Positions 10,430 to 21,591 are shown, counted from the first letter of the stretch. The stretch: 64,000 bases of DNA from Exobasidium rhododendri (GCA_026210745.1 CP110632.1:2789001-2853000); one strand, 5' to 3'. The notes: a model not told the origin generated them from the sequence alone. A program made the numbers and translations.

Positions 10430-11377
10430 ATGTTCGCCTTTCAATACCTCTCCTTTCTGGCCTTGTTGAGCATCCAATTCACTACGGTACTTTGCATGCC
10501 AATCTATCAAAAAAGAGACCTCACTACATCTTCATCCAATGGTATTGTCAGTAATGTCGGACGAGCCAGCAGCAGTGAAGACGAGAATTTGAAGAAGCGA
10601 CAAGATGATATTCTTTCAGATCTACTTAAGCCTGCACAGAAGCAGGTCGATCTTCTCGAGGACTTTGCAAGTAGTAGCGGTGACGAGAGCTTGGATAAGC
10701 GAGCAAGTTCTCCGGCTGCACTTACTGCGGCCTTCGACAGCAGCAGCGACGACGACAGTCTGGACAAGCGACAAGACATCGATCTTCTAGGTGATTTGAC
10801 TCAGGCCCAAGCTTCGCTTCTTGAGACCTTCGATAGTAGCAGCGACGACAGTAGTCTAGACAAACGACAAGACATCGATCTTCTAGGTGATTTGACTCAG
10901 GCCCAAGCTTCGCTTCTTGAGACCTTCGATAGTAGCAGCGACGACAGTAGTCTAGACAAACGACAAGACATCGACCTCTTAGGAGACCTAACCCAGGCCC
11001 AAGCTTCGCTTCTTGAGACCTTCGATAGTAGCAGCGACGACAGTAGTCTAGACAAACGACAGGACCTAATGCAGGAGGCCCTTCAAGAATCGATTCTTGA
11101 GACCTTCGACAGTAGCAGCGACGACAGTAGTCTAGACAAACGACAAGACATCGACCTCTTAGGCGACCTAACCCAGGCCCAAGCTTCGATTCTTGAGACC
11201 TTCGATAGTAGCAGCGACGACAGTAGTCTAGACAAACGACAAGATGTCAATCCATCAAACTCCACAGCAACTGAGATGACTCAAATTCAAGAACCAGGGT
11301 CATCGGATGACGATCTCACTGATGGACTCCATTTTACAAATACCGAAAATCCAAACTTAGTTGATGCTACCTATTGA
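10430..11377 (+). CDS. Secreted kexin-processed repeat peptide precursor
   Basis: A single-exon gene for 315 aa. Residues 1-22 form a signal peptide (MFAFQYLSFLALLSIQFTTVLC). The rest is divided by nine dibasic sites ending at residues 29, 57, 91, 114, 146, 178, 210, 238 and 270. Five units (115-270) are near-identical 32-mers (one is 28) of the form QDIDLLGDLTQAQASLLETF followed by an acidic SSSDDSSLDKR linker. Two looser units precede them, and a 45-residue acidic tail (271-315) ends the protein. Seven of the nine released fragments would start with Gln-Asp or a related residue after Lys-Arg, so Kex2 in the Golgi should release peptides that may form pyroglutamate. The hydrophobic heptad-like core suggests an amphipathic helix. 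Fungal precursors of this plan include repellents, pheromones and dikaritins. There is no Tyr-containing core and no UstYa-like oxidase nearby, so a dikaritin role is not supported. An in-frame upstream ATG codon is absent; the start is set by the signal peptide and the TATA spacing. Confidence 0.85.
   Translation: MFAFQYLSFLALLSIQFTTVLCMPIYQKRDLTTSSSNGIVSNVGRASSSEDENLKKRQDDILSDLLKPAQKQVDLLEDFASSSGDESLDKRASSPAALTAAFDSSSDDDSLDKRQDIDLLGDLTQAQASLLETFDSSSDDSSLDKRQDIDLLGDLTQAQASLLETFDSSSDDSSLDKRQDIDLLGDLTQAQASLLETFDSSSDDSSLDKRQDLMQEALQESILETFDSSSDDSSLDKRQDIDLLGDLTQAQASILETFDSSSDDSSLDKRQDVNPSNSTATEMTQIQEPGSSDDDLTDGLHFTNTENPNLVDATY
10772..11239 (+). repeat. In-frame tandem repeat of 96-bp units in the precursor gene
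   Basis: Units are 10772-10867, 10868-10963, 10964-11059, 11060-11143 (84 bp) and 11144-11239. Units 1 and 2 are identical over 96 bp. Units 3 and 5 share a different, mostly synonymous first third. Unit 4 has a divergent, shortened first half. The last ~45 bp, coding the SSSDDSSLDKR linker, are almost invariant, which points to recent duplication or gene conversion. Confidence 0.95.
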
Positions 11378-11555
11378 GAACAATGATGTATTGTGTATTA
11401 GACTCCTTTATTCCTTAGCCCTGCAAATATGATATTCTTTAAATCCAGAGCAAAGTGTGTGTGTGTTCGCAGTTTTTGATCAGCATTAGGTGAAGGGAAC
11501 AACCACGGTCGAAAGAAGATACGGTATACAAGAGGAGGAGAAGACGGTGCACAAA

Positions 11556-13543
11556 CTAGGACTGTTCTACGATTGGGACGATTTCAACTTGCCGTTCCCC
11601 ATAAATTGCCTTTTCATTACTATTGCGTGCTCCTTCGCTGGTGCTTTCCTTTTCTAGTCCAGTCGTATCTAAATCGGCGAGAGCGAGCAGTCCGACGTCT
11701 TTTTGCGCTTGAATCATCATAGCGGACTCCAATTTGCTTCGACCACTCTGGTCTCCAAAGAGTTCATCAAGTTCGTCCAGGGTTCGATTCTTCGTTTCAG
11801 GGACCAGAAAGTACACATAAAAACAAGAAATGACACAGATACTACCAAGGAAGATATAGGCTCCATACGGTGCAGCAGCCACAAAATCAGGTGTACTGAG
11901 GGCCACTGCAAAGTTGTTCAGCCAATTCGAACTTGCACCGATACTGATGCCTTTTGCTCGCAGACCGAGAGGAAAGATTTCCGAAACAATTACCCAGGCA
12001 CCTGGACCCCAAGAGAATCCGAAGCCCATTGCGAAAATCCAAATGAAGACAACGGCAGTCCAGCCTGCAGCTGGAGCTTCTGGCAAGCCTTTACCATTAT
12101 CGTGCGATCCAATGATTGCTGCGACGATGTAATGTGAACAAGCCATGACGATCGATCCTGCGATGAGCGTTGGCTTTCTTCCCCACTTGTCCAAATAAAG
12201 GACCGTGGGAATCGTGGCGAGGAACATCAAGATACCCACGACTCCAGAGGCGAGCAGTGAGGTCGTCTTTCCGTTCAAACCAAGATTGGCAAAGATGAAA
12301 GGAGCATAGTAGAGGATAAAGTTCACGCCTGTCCATTGTTGAAAAGTCATGATCAAGACAGCGACAGCGACTCTTTTGAAATTGCTCCGGTTGGTGAGCA
12401 GAGAGGTGTATCCGGCGAGCCCTAGCAAGAACCTACTTTTGGCGCTGTTGTCCTGTAGATTTGGGTGATCGTGTATAGAGACACGCGTCTCGAATTCCTT
12501 TTGCGCTTTGATCTCTAGGAACTCGAATCGAACGATAGGTGCGTCGACGCCTTGACGACGGAGGCTGGCGATGACCTGTAGACATTCTTCTTCTCTACCT
12601 TGATCCATGAGCCATCTTGGTGACTGGGGTAAGAACATGATTCCGACGCCGAGAATAATGGCAGGCAGGATTTGAATCGTAATCGGCACCAGCCAAGAAG
12701 CGCGACTTTGGCCATCGCCCGTGCCTCCGATGAAATTTGTTCCATATGTGATCCAATACGATATCATGATTCCAAAGGTGATGGCGAGCTGAACGATTAG
12801 CAAGGTGGGCATGTCAATAAGATCAAGTGTGGAAAAGGTAGCATACCCTTACTCACCTGCTGGAGCGACACCAAAGATCCACGGATCTCTGGAGGACTCA
12901 ACTCGGCATTGTAAAGAGGCACGACCTGGGAACGATGTGCACTTTTTTGGGTCAGTAATGTTATTCTTGTGAGTGATTTTTTTTGCATGATGCAAACTCA
13001 CCATCGAGAGGGAGCCCACCCCGAGACCTGTCACGAAACGACCGCCCAGAATTGTGCTGTACTTTCCATCCTTCGTGCATGTCTGGACGATTACACCGAT
13101 CACAAAGACGATGCAAGCCACCACGACGGACATCTTTCTGCCCAACTTGTCAGCAGAATAGCCATTGATGAGCACTCCGACCCAGGCGCCCAATTCCAAG
13201 ATCGAGGTCAACAGTCCAGCTAGAGTAGGATTACTTATTCCCACGGCACCTGATGCTACGCCAAAGGAATGCATGCTGAGTACTTGGCCAAACATGCCTC
13301 TGTGAAACACATCAGTTGTGAGTCGTCTAACACTGTAGCCTCTGTCGCAGATACACTCTCCACTCACTGATTGTAGCCGTAAATAAGGCCACCCATGCTT
13401 GCGAAGACGGCGATAGCAACCGTTCGAGGGTTCTCTAACAATCCGGCAATTCCAGAATGTCCCGCCAATTCACTTCGACGTCGATGAAGCGCCGTCTCAA
13501 TACCGCCATCACCAGAAGAAGGCTTAAGAATGCCACCAAGCAT
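11556..13543 (-). CDS. MFS sugar (hexose-type) transporter
   Basis: Four exons on the minus strand, 13543-13368, 13299-13002, 12925-12857 and 12788-11556, all phase-consistent, encode about 591 aa. It has the sugar-porter signatures: GGLIYGYNQG in TM1, DKLGRK after TM2, RFVTGLGVG, then VPLYNAELSPPEIRG, PQSPRW before the central loop, QQWTGVNFILYYAP in TM7, DKWGRKP and finally VPETKNRTLDELD. Twelve membrane segments are expected, and the protein acts at the plasma membrane as a proton symporter or facilitator for hexoses or related compounds; quinate or polyol transport is also possible. A TATA-like element (CATATAAGG, minus strand) lies near 13637-13643, about 95 bp before the chosen ATG. An alternative in-frame start just upstream is not an ATG. 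The gene is tail-to-tail with the peptide precursor. Confidence 0.9.
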
Positions 13544-14454
13544 GATACGGAGAGCAATAAGAGAGTGAGAAGATGTGTGTAAGAAGATGGAAGTCTTACA
13601 GGAGGGGTGCAAAGAGGAGAAGTGGGGTCCGGCACCTTATATGCTCCTACTGCTATCTGCGAACTTTCTTTTCTATCCCCTCCTCTAACCTCTCCTCTCC
13701 TCTCCTTTCCCTCACTATGGCCAAACGGAAAGCTCGCCGGAATTACGCTTCCCAGCTATTCCTTTCTCCCCCCTCCTCCTGCGAAGATGCGTGCAGCGAC
13801 ACAGAGCTACTCAGCCCTATTGCCCTAATGCACTGGAGTATTTGGGTATGAGTCGAGCACGTATATATGTCGCCTCCTATCCGTGTGGGGTACCTTGTAG
13901 GGTTTTGAGGCCTCCCTCCTTGTTTGTTCGGGCAAGGCCTGACGACCCACCGGTAATCTCCCCGTAAAGGACTTTACAAGTAAGCACGCACTCTTCAAAC
14001 GCTGCAATATCTTTCATTAACACCCCACCACTTTGCAAGAGGCACGCGTCGAATCTCCTGCCTGGCTTGCCCTTCTTTCCGTGTCTTTCTCTTTTAATTT
14101 GACTGAGCATGCTGATGTTCCTACATCTGTGCATGCGTGTCGCTTTCTGGTACATGGCAAATGTTTCCCCGCAAAATGATAATATGCCGGGAATCTCATC
14201 GACCTCTTTTCGAGCTTAAATGGCGCTATAAAGATTTTCCGGCAAGTATGTTATGCTTCGCAATGCCGCTATCTCGGCTGGAGTGATTGAATCCTTGCAC
14301 CTTCTGCCTGCCTTGTCCTACGCTGACTGTTCTCGGCAGTGAAGGCCATCGTGCCTGTGTGGGGAGAAACATTCCCTGGAGTGCTTACTCTACCACGACT
14401 CAATCCACGGCCACTGTGTACTTCGAAGGGCTGTGATCTGCAGGAAGTGTGGCT
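13544..14454. other. Intergenic region, promoter of the sugar transporter
   Basis: About 900 bp. A CT-rich tract (13670-13715, plus strand) precedes a 44-codon plus-strand frame at about 13718 that I do not accept as a gene. Beyond the TATA-like element of the transporter nothing else is recognised. The length would suit a regulated transporter promoter. Confidence 0.4.
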
Positions 14455-15435
14455 TCAAACCCAGATGACCATGGGAATATCTCGTTTGTCGAGCTGCCTC
14501 TCACCCTCCTCTTGTACTGCTTTTGCTCTTCCCCGGGACCGCTTTTGACTAGAGATCGCGCAGACCATAGCATCCAATACATCGTCCGCTGCAACACTGA
14601 TCAGACCCTGCGCTTCCTCTGTAAGACTTGGTATATGCCAGGTACGCATCTGAGAAATGATCTCGATGGCATTGCTAGGAACCTCTGCACCTGTGTACTC
14701 CTCCTTCTTTGCCAAGCTGAGCACTTTTTGAGCATCTAGACCACCTTCCCTACAGAGCAATTCTATTCTTCGTCGTCGTCCTTCATGCGTCTTTTTGCTC
14801 CATAACGCTTGCGTGTTTCTGAGAGTCAGATTTTCCGCTTGCTCTGTACTATCAGTATCGGACAGTGCAAGAAAAGCCAGCTCTGGATGACACTCGAAGG
14901 TGGCTGTCTTGACGCTGAGGGACTGGGCGCCGTTTCCATTTGCTGTGAACACAAATTTATCCGCTTCAAGAATCTTTGAAAGGATATGAAAGGTCTGAAT
15001 GGACAGTCCCAAACCAGCACCTCCATCTCCCGTCGCACCTTCATCTTGATTGGCACTCTGCCTGTTAGCTTCTGACACTTGAGAATGGGTCGCGCCTTGA
15101 CAAAATGCTGCCATCGCTCCTCTACAAGGTGGAGTGAAGATGGAAGACGGTCCGACCAGAGGTACTCCTTTTGTCTTTTGCAGGATGCCATTTCTCCTCG
15201 TCAGCGAAAGCAACCTTCTGGCCTCTCTGTCGCATCCTCGTCCTCCGCGCTGTGCCACGTCGAGTAATCCGATGGGGATGTCGATAGCAATCGATTGTAT
15301 TCTGAAGCGTGATGTAAGCAATTCTAGGTCATCGAGCTTGTTGACATGCCACACTTCACACTCTCTTAAGTCAGCCAGCACAAAGCAGACCCATCCAGTG
15401 CGTGTACCATCGACACCCAGCCAACATTGAGGCAT
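14455..15435 (-). CDS. DUF429 family protein (predicted RNase H-like fold)
   Basis: A single-exon gene for 326 aa. It begins with the family start WLGVDGTRTGWVCF and continues with AIDIPIGL, CDREARRLLS, GPSSIFTPPCRGA, FECHPELAFLAL, the SKKTHEGRRRRIELL motif and a C-terminal DDVLDAMVCA. Conserved acidic residues in VDG, DIPIG and DDVLDA are placed as in DUF429 proteins, which are thought to adopt an RNase H-like fold. Their biochemical role is not established. The extra residues 110-140, rich in Gln, Ser and Gly, are probably a loop. It is on the same strand as the sugar transporter but about 900 bp away. Confidence 0.75.
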   Translation of the reverse strand: MPQCWLGVDGTRTGWVCFVLADLRECEVWHVNKLDDLELLTSRFRIQSIAIDIPIGLLDVAQRGGRGCDREARRLLSLTRRNGILQKTKGVPLVGPSSIFTPPCRGAMAAFCQGATHSQVSEANRQSANQDEGATGDGGAGLGLSIQTFHILSKILEADKFVFTANGNGAQSLSVKTATFECHPELAFLALSDTDSTEQAENLTLRNTQALWSKKTHEGRRRRIELLCREGGLDAQKVLSLAKKEEYTGAEVPSNAIEIISQMRTWHIPSLTEEAQGLISVAADDVLDAMVCAISSQKRSRGRAKAVQEEGERQLDKRDIPMVIWV

Positions 15436-16004
15436 CCACTCCTACAAGTGACGTGGCTTCTTGGTGTCGTCAAACTTAGCTCATTCAATATATACCTTGA
15501 GACTTCGGAGGTCAACCAAGTTTGAAGGGGCGCCCACGTGGTCTCAGCCCGCCCGATCAGCGTATCTAAACTCCTTGATCCCCTTCCTCTTAGTCCGCCA
15601 AATCTCTCAGTCGCGGGCATAGTCAGACCGCAGGCATACTCCGTCGCAAGCGTTTTCGGTCAATGATCGGCTATCAAGTCTTTCGCTAGAAACCCGTCCT
15701 TTTCGCACACGACGACCCACATAGGCACTCATATCAGGATCAAGCTGAGTGATTTGGCGTTATCTCTAGTCATTCCAGAGGGAGCAGTCGCATGCAATCG
15801 TCAGCGAACACATCGCAATCGAATCGAGATCCATACAGTCCCCTCAACCTATTTGCTGCCCCTCTCCAGAAAGGCAAGCAAGGCTACAAGCCAGAGAGCT
15901 TTGCCCTCGAAAACTTCTCGAACAAGTCACACAGCACACAACAGCAGCAGCAGCAGCGATCCTCGACCTTATCTTTACGAAATCTTCTTGCAAACAAGTA
16001 CGAA
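15436..16004. other. Divergent intergenic region
   Basis: 569 bp between the DUF429 and phosphate-transporter starts. The last 213 bp form an open frame in phase with the transporter, beginning at an ATG at 15792 and containing a CAG run (about 15940-15957). This may be leader or an N-terminal extension. No other feature was recognised. Confidence 0.4.
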
Positions 16005-19004
16005 ATGAAGTTTTCTCACTCTTTGCAGTTCAATTCTGTGCCGGACTGGGCAGACAAGTACCTGGCGTGAGTACTATACCTTGTCTTATAGCAATAAAGC
16101 ATGTACTAAACACGACACCTGCTCGCAGATATTCCACACTGAAGAAGGCCATCTACAATCTCGAGCAGGATTTGCCTCCAGGCGTGTCTGGCCAATTCAA
16201 CGTGGGCGATGACATTGAGCAAGAATCGACAGCATTGTTAGGCTCCAGCATTTCCGACTCTGATAGCACGTTCATTCCCCTACTAGACAAGGAGCTGAGG
16301 AAGATAGTAGCCTTCTATGGCATGAAAGAAGACGAATTGAAGCAAGAGTTAGTGCAATTCCGCAATGATCTGAGGAAGACGGAGGCAGAAGAGATCTATC
16401 AGGGAGACGATGATGAAGACTCGGAAGGTGAAGATTCGGAAGGTGGCGCAGAAGACCTTCTGGGAGAAAATGACTCGGCGCCGACGACCTATAGAGAGAC
16501 GCAGAAGAGCAAAAAGAAAGTGGAGAATCTTGAGGATTTCTTCACTGATCCACACAAGTACAACGAAGCAAGTAGAGAAGAAAGGGAACTTCGAGGGTGG
16601 GGATCGAGACCAAAGCCGGCTACAAGGAAAAGCAGTCGAGCTCAAAAGCAAGCAGCGCTAGAAGAAGGCCCATCGACAGTAGAAGGCCAGGAACGAGATA
16701 CCCCCTCTGTCACTGGACGGAGGAGGCGTCTCAGTCAAGCGATTGCCGATGACGAAGGCTTTCAACCCCGGCCAAGAAAGAATTCAATCAGTTCGGGGCA
16801 ATTGTCTCGACATTGGAGCAACGTCTTCAAGAAGAAGGGCACCCCCTCCAGAAGAACATTGGGACTGATGTTGCCAAGTGACACCCCTGCAAATGGAGCA
16901 ATGGGAAGTCCCGATCAAACGAGCGCCAATCGACACGGAGTGGCCGACAGTGATGCAGGAGCGAGCAGTGGTTTCTTGGACGATAAGAGCATGAGTGTTT
17001 GGACTGCAGAGAATGATTGGGCGGTCGATATGAGGATCACGTTTAAAAAAAGAATCACCAACCTCTTTGTCGCCATGAGCGAACTTCAGCAATTTGTCCA
17101 ACTAAACGAAACAGGTATGAAGAAAATACTAAAGAAGTACGACAAGATCATGAAGAGCGACCTGAAGAGTAGATACATGAACGAGGTCTTGAAGCAACAA
17201 TACCCCTTTCTGCCAGAGACTGTGTCCAGACTAGATACAGACACTTCGGAATTGACCAGCTATTACGCAAAGGTGGTGACAGGAGGAGACATCGTCCTTG
17301 CCACTGCTCAATTGAAGACGCACCTACGAGAGCAGGTCGTCTGGCAAAGGAACACCGTGTGGAGGGAGATGATTGGAATCGAAAGGAGGGCGCAAGGAGC
17401 TACCTTGGAAGCAGCTGTCATGGGTGCCACCTTGCAACCAGGTGGAGAAAAGCCGAAGCCGACGAGACTCTGGACTCCGTTTGGTAGGATACTCTTGCCT
17501 TCTTGGCTTGGTATCAGCTCGGTACAGCTGATCGTCGCCTTTACCATGCTCGTCTTGCTCTTAAAGGCGCCTGGCCTACGCTTCTTCAATCGAGTGGAAG
17601 AGCAGAATTGCCTAGCTATGCTTGTCTTTTGCACAATTTTATGGGCTACCGAAGTGATTCCCTTGTTCGTCACCTCTCTCATGGTTCCACTGCTAGTCGT
17701 CGTACTTCAGGTAGCCAGAACGGACGACATTGAAGATCGACGAATGAACGCAAACGAGACCACCAAGTGGATCTTTTCCCAAATGTTTGCACCGAACATG
17801 GCGTTGCTCTTGGGAGGGTTCACCTTGGCCGCCGCTCTTTCCAAATACAACATCGACAAGATCCTTGCGCAGAAAGTCCTTCGATTTGCAGGCTCTCGAC
17901 CGTCGTTTGTCTTGTTGGCTCATATGGCAGTGGCTTGTTTTGCCTCCATGTGGATCAGCAATGTGGCAGCACCGGTCCTCATGTACTCGCTCATTCAGCC
18001 GATCCTTCGAAACCTGCCTTCAAACTCTCCCTTTGCGTCCGCCCTCATCATGGGGATCGCCTTAGCATCCAACATCGGAGGACAAACTTCCCCCATCGCT
18101 TCCCCTCAGAATTTGATCGCACTCCAGTACATGGATGAGCCCCTTGGTTGGCTTCAGTGGTTTGCCATCACCATCCCAGTAAGTGGATTGAGCTTGATCG
18201 TCATCTGGCTTCTGTTGCTATGGAGTTATGGCAGCGGCAAAGGAACGACGATTCGAAAGATGAACGAGAGTGACGACCGATTCTCACCCATTCAGTACTT
18301 TATCTCCGCCGTCGCATTGGCCACGATTGCCCTTTGGTGCTTGGAAAGGAACTTCGAATACATATTGGGAGACATGGGTGTGATTGCCATCGTTCCAATG
18401 GTCATGTTCTTTGGCACTGGTATCCTGACAAAGGAAGATTTCAATAATTTCCTTTGGACGATCGTATTTCTGGCAATGGGTGGAATTGCTCTGGGAAAGG
18501 CAGTCACTTCCAGTGGATTGCTCGCCAGTCTAGACGATCTCATTCAGGATCTCGTGGTTGGAATGCCGATATGGAAAGTCCTCCTCAGCTTGCTCTCGAT
18601 CAGCCTGGTGGTGGCTACTTTTATTGTGAGTACGGAGTAGGAGAGGGGTCGGGCGGACCTTCGTGGAAGTGGCGTAACATTGCTGAACTCCTTCCTATTT
18701 TTCCCCACAGTCACACACCATTGCGGCTGTTCTGCTGGTGCCTATTGCTGCTCAGGTTGGAATGAGCCTTTCTGAACCTCATCCTCGGCTGCTCATCATG
18801 GCGACGACATTGACTGCCTCGGCTGCCATGGGCTTGCCGGTCTCTGGTTTTCCCAACATGGCTGCCTCTGCGCAAGAAGATGCGACAGGAAAGAGGTACA
18901 TTCGAGTGCAAGACTTTCTGCGAGTGGGGATTCCCGCCAGCATAATGGCGACCTTGATCGTTGGTATTGTCGGCTTTGGTGTTATGACGTTGCTGGGCCT
19001 GTAG
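16005..19004 (+). CDS. SPX-domain low-affinity phosphate transporter (Pho87/Pho90/Pho91 type)
   Basis: Exons 16005-16066, 16129-18625 and 18711-19004 encode about 950 aa. The start gives the canonical SPX opening MKFSHSLQFNSVPDWADKYL. The SPX domain occupies roughly residues 1-370, interrupted by long acidic and Ser-rich insertions, with the conserved helix LNETGMKKILKKYDKIMKS. Residues about 455-950 are the anion permease: multiple membrane helices, ATEVIPLFVTSLMVPL, a NIGGQTSPIASPQN loop and the late GLPVSGFPNMAAS motif typical of the divalent anion/sodium symporter family. Such proteins carry inorganic phosphate across the plasma or vacuolar membrane, with the SPX domain sensing inositol pyrophosphates. 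Which of Pho87, Pho90 or Pho91 it matches cannot be settled by eye. Its stop is 49 bp from the convergent Med9-like gene. Confidence 0.9.
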
Positions 19005-19053
19005 AACAATGACTATAGAAAATACAGTACGGTACATGTAATTCGTTATCTCT

Positions 19054-19837
19054 TCAAGCCTCGGTCATCTCCGTGTCGAGGGGTGTGCTCGTCTGAGCGA
19101 AAGATTGGCTGACTTGCCTGTGCAGTGGGAAAAGCAGCGAAGGTATGAATCAGCGAAGAACTCATCTGGGTTTGGTGGTCGACGAGTATGTCTTACCTCT
19201 GCTGCTGACTGTAGTTCTGCAGTACTTCGATGAGCTGTTCTTGTTCCTCAATGTCCATGTCACCACCTTGCAAGCCACTGATCGCTTCTCTGGCTTGATG
19301 AAACGCATTCCGAAGACCTTGACTTTCTTTCACCAGATTGAAAGCCAACTCTGTTCTCTTGACATTCTCCTGCGGCCTTCCTGATTCTAGCGAGAGCGCC
19401 AAGGCAGCTTCATAGCCATTAGCAACATCATCCTCAGTCGTAGCTCCCATCGCGATGTCAGGTCCATTTTGGTTCGATGTGGAAGACAGAGACGGATTCC
19501 TCTTAGCTCCATTACTAGAGTCACCACCACCACGATCCTCGCTCGACTGTGCATTCTGTTCTTGTTCTCGCAGCTGTCCTTGCTGAGGAATGGTGAGTGA
19601 GTTGGGGTCTTTGCTAGCATCGATTAGAAGCCTCGATATGCTCTGTATCCTTGTGTACAGTGTTGGTATATGACTTGGGTCGAATAGGTTGGGAACAGGT
19701 TTCGCTGGGGCAAAGGAGGAAGGCAGTTGAATCGGCGTGTTGGTTGCCCGAGTCACTTGTCCGCCTGTATTGGGCGCAGTCGGAAAGCCTCCTGTCGGCT
19801 GATCCGACGATGCAGCGAGAGGCGATGAGGCCACCAT
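19054..19837 (-). CDS. MED9: Probable Mediator complex subunit Med9
   Basis: Exons 19837-19197 and 19117-19054 (donor GTAAGA, acceptor GCACAG, phase 2) give about 234 aa. The N-terminal half is Pro/Ser/Thr-rich with an LFDPSHIPTLYTRIQSIS segment. The middle is low-complexity Gln/Ser. The conserved-looking part is near the end: LRNAFHQAREAISGL followed by GGDMDIEEQEQLIEVL, which resembles the Med9 pattern of a coiled coil, then ARx-I--LPGxDx-x-EQ. Med9 sits in the middle module of Mediator, linking activators to RNA polymerase II. The resemblance is short and the family diverges fast, so this is a reasoned but not firm call. The ATG at 19837 was chosen as the first in the conserved frame; its 5' region is shared with VPS68. 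Confidence 0.58.
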
Positions 19838-20109
19838 GAATATGCGTTTCTGCTCGATGTTCAGCTCCAAAAGCTTGATCAAGAGGATATGGGGAAGAAG
19901 AGTAGGTGGCACGACGGAAGGGTCGCGAAGTAAAGCCCTTTTCACCAACACGAGGGGAGGGAGGCATCCAAAAAGCGTCTGTGCGGCGAAAGATTTGAAT
20001 CTATCGCAAACGCGCCCGATCACAGGGCGTCCAGTCATCTTCCATCGTATCATTTGATCCTGCAGAAGGTTCTCTTTCCCCTTTGAGAATAGAAGGGTCA
20101 AGCACAACG

Positions 20110-20834
20110 ATGTCGCTGCCTCGACATTCATACGATCCTCGACGGGTATGTCTCTTGCCCCTTCCACCAATGCCACGCTGGGTTCGTAGCAACAAGCGTA
20201 GTTTCGGGATCTACGCCAGTGGAGCGCTCTTCTCACTTGCGTGGTGGGTATTCTTCGATGCTCTTCTGCTCTCCTCCATTCGATCAAAGGAACCACCATT
20301 AAGTGGAGGAGAGGATCCGAACTTCCCGCCTTGGATTGCACCGCCGGTTAAGATGTCTTTCGCAGATTGGGTACCTGGACTGTTGGCTACACTAGGAATG
20401 ATTGTGGTCAACCTCATTGATAAATCAGTATTAGCGGAAGCAGGTGGATTTGGTGCTGGGTTCAGCTCAGGAAGTTGGGGAGGTGATTCGATTCAATGGA
20501 GGGCGAGGCTATTCTTGTTTGTCGGATTCGCATTATTGGCCGGCGGCTTGGCTGGAAGTGTCACGGTATTGACGATCAAGTACATCATTGCAAATTTACC
20601 AAGTGGCTATGAGTACTACGGGTTTGCCAATGTGGTGAGTGATGATATAATTACAGACGGCTACAGACACATCGTCCTATTATGGGTAGGGACGATGACT
20701 TTTTCCCGAAGGTACTGATATGTGCTTGCTGCCCTCAACGACAGGTGCAGAACGCGGCCATCATGCTCTCAACGGTGGCACTGTGGGTTGCGCAGAGTAC
20801 CGAGAGTGACTATGAGTACAACTTGACCCTGTAG
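20110..20834 (+). CDS. VPS68: Vps68/TMEM50 family (UPF0220) membrane protein
   Basis: Exons 20110-20634 and 20745-20834 join in phase 0 and encode about 204 aa. Family features in order are GIYASGALFSLAWWVFFDA, FADWVPGLLATLGMIVVNLI, WRARLFLFVGFALLAGGLAG and, across the intron, ANV|VQNAAIMLSTVALWVAQ, ending in YEYNLTL. Four membrane helices are expected. In yeast Vps68 acts in late-endosome function and vacuolar protein sorting, and associates with Vps55 and ESCRT. Two possible acceptors lie 6 nt apart (20744 and 20750); the first restores the conserved VVQN. It is divergent from the Med9-like gene with about 270 bp shared. Confidence 0.87.
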
Positions 20835-21591
20835 TGCGTCTGTAGTGACGGTTGCAATCATGGCTTGTACAATGTCAAAAAGCTGCTCGGATGTCCAATG
20901 AATGTTATGATGATCAATCTTGAATGGCAAACTTTAAAGGGGAGGCGATGAGGCATGAGCGCAGAGAGATAAACGAAAGGGAAACGACTCATTTTATTAA
21001 CTGTCTTTGATATAAAGTAAAACATGGGGATGGTGGCCTGCGAATCATCTGCGAGTCAGGCCCGATGCCGTTTGAGATAAAAGACAGGAGGTGCAAGATG
21101 ATGCTACGCCTTCGAGCTGTCCCCAGAGGAGAGCAGAGGTTGATATTCCCCTGCTCCTGGGCGTACCTCTGCCACGCGACTTTTGGCTCGGCGTCGGGGC
21201 ATGTATACATAAAATTGGGCTGAATTCGGTATTTAATTTCACTCAGGACGGATGTTGACGATAGGGCAAAGCTTGCCTGATACCACCATCAGTCTTTGCT
21301 CAGCTGTTGTCTCCGTCCTGTCCACTTGAACTTTCTGGAAAAGCTCTTGTCTGGTGACATCATCTTGGGTCACGCACTTCTCGGCCCCTTACGGCATATT
21401 GCAATCATATACAGCCCGCCAGTGATACCTTCTTTTGTCTATCGTCGGTAGGACCTCTGTTTGGGCAATATTGTTTTCCGGTCCTGTCGCCTGCCTTTTA
21501 CCACAAGGGAAGGTCAAGCATTGCGCGCACACCTGTACTAGACGACTGCTCGCTTGTCAGTAGGACGTAGGACAGCAGCAAGGAGTAAAAG
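20835..21591. other. Intergenic region
   Basis: 757 bp between VPS68 and the TFIIB gene. Short frames on both strands show no family resemblance. No RNA gene or repeat was recognised; the right part should hold the TFIIB promoter. Confidence 0.35.

Noticed and set aside
10772-11239. CRISPR-like or minisatellite-only reading of the 96-bp repeats
   Set aside because: Units are contiguous, in frame and without spacers, and encode a consistent secreted precursor.
10430-11377. Dikaritin (ustiloxin-type) RiPP cluster
   Set aside because: Precursor cores lack Tyr, and no UstYa-like oxidase, methyltransferase or tyrosinase is adjacent. The neighbours are a sugar transporter and a gene-poor stretch.
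13718-13852. Small plus-strand gene starting MAKRKARRNYASQ
   Set aside because: Although it follows a CT-rich leader-like tract, it is only 44 codons, shows no family and lies in the sugar-transporter promoter.
19193-20341. A 382-residue minus-strand protein covering the whole frame
   Set aside because: The part above 19837 overlaps the VPS68 start on the other strand and has no Med9-like content; it is an accidental extension.
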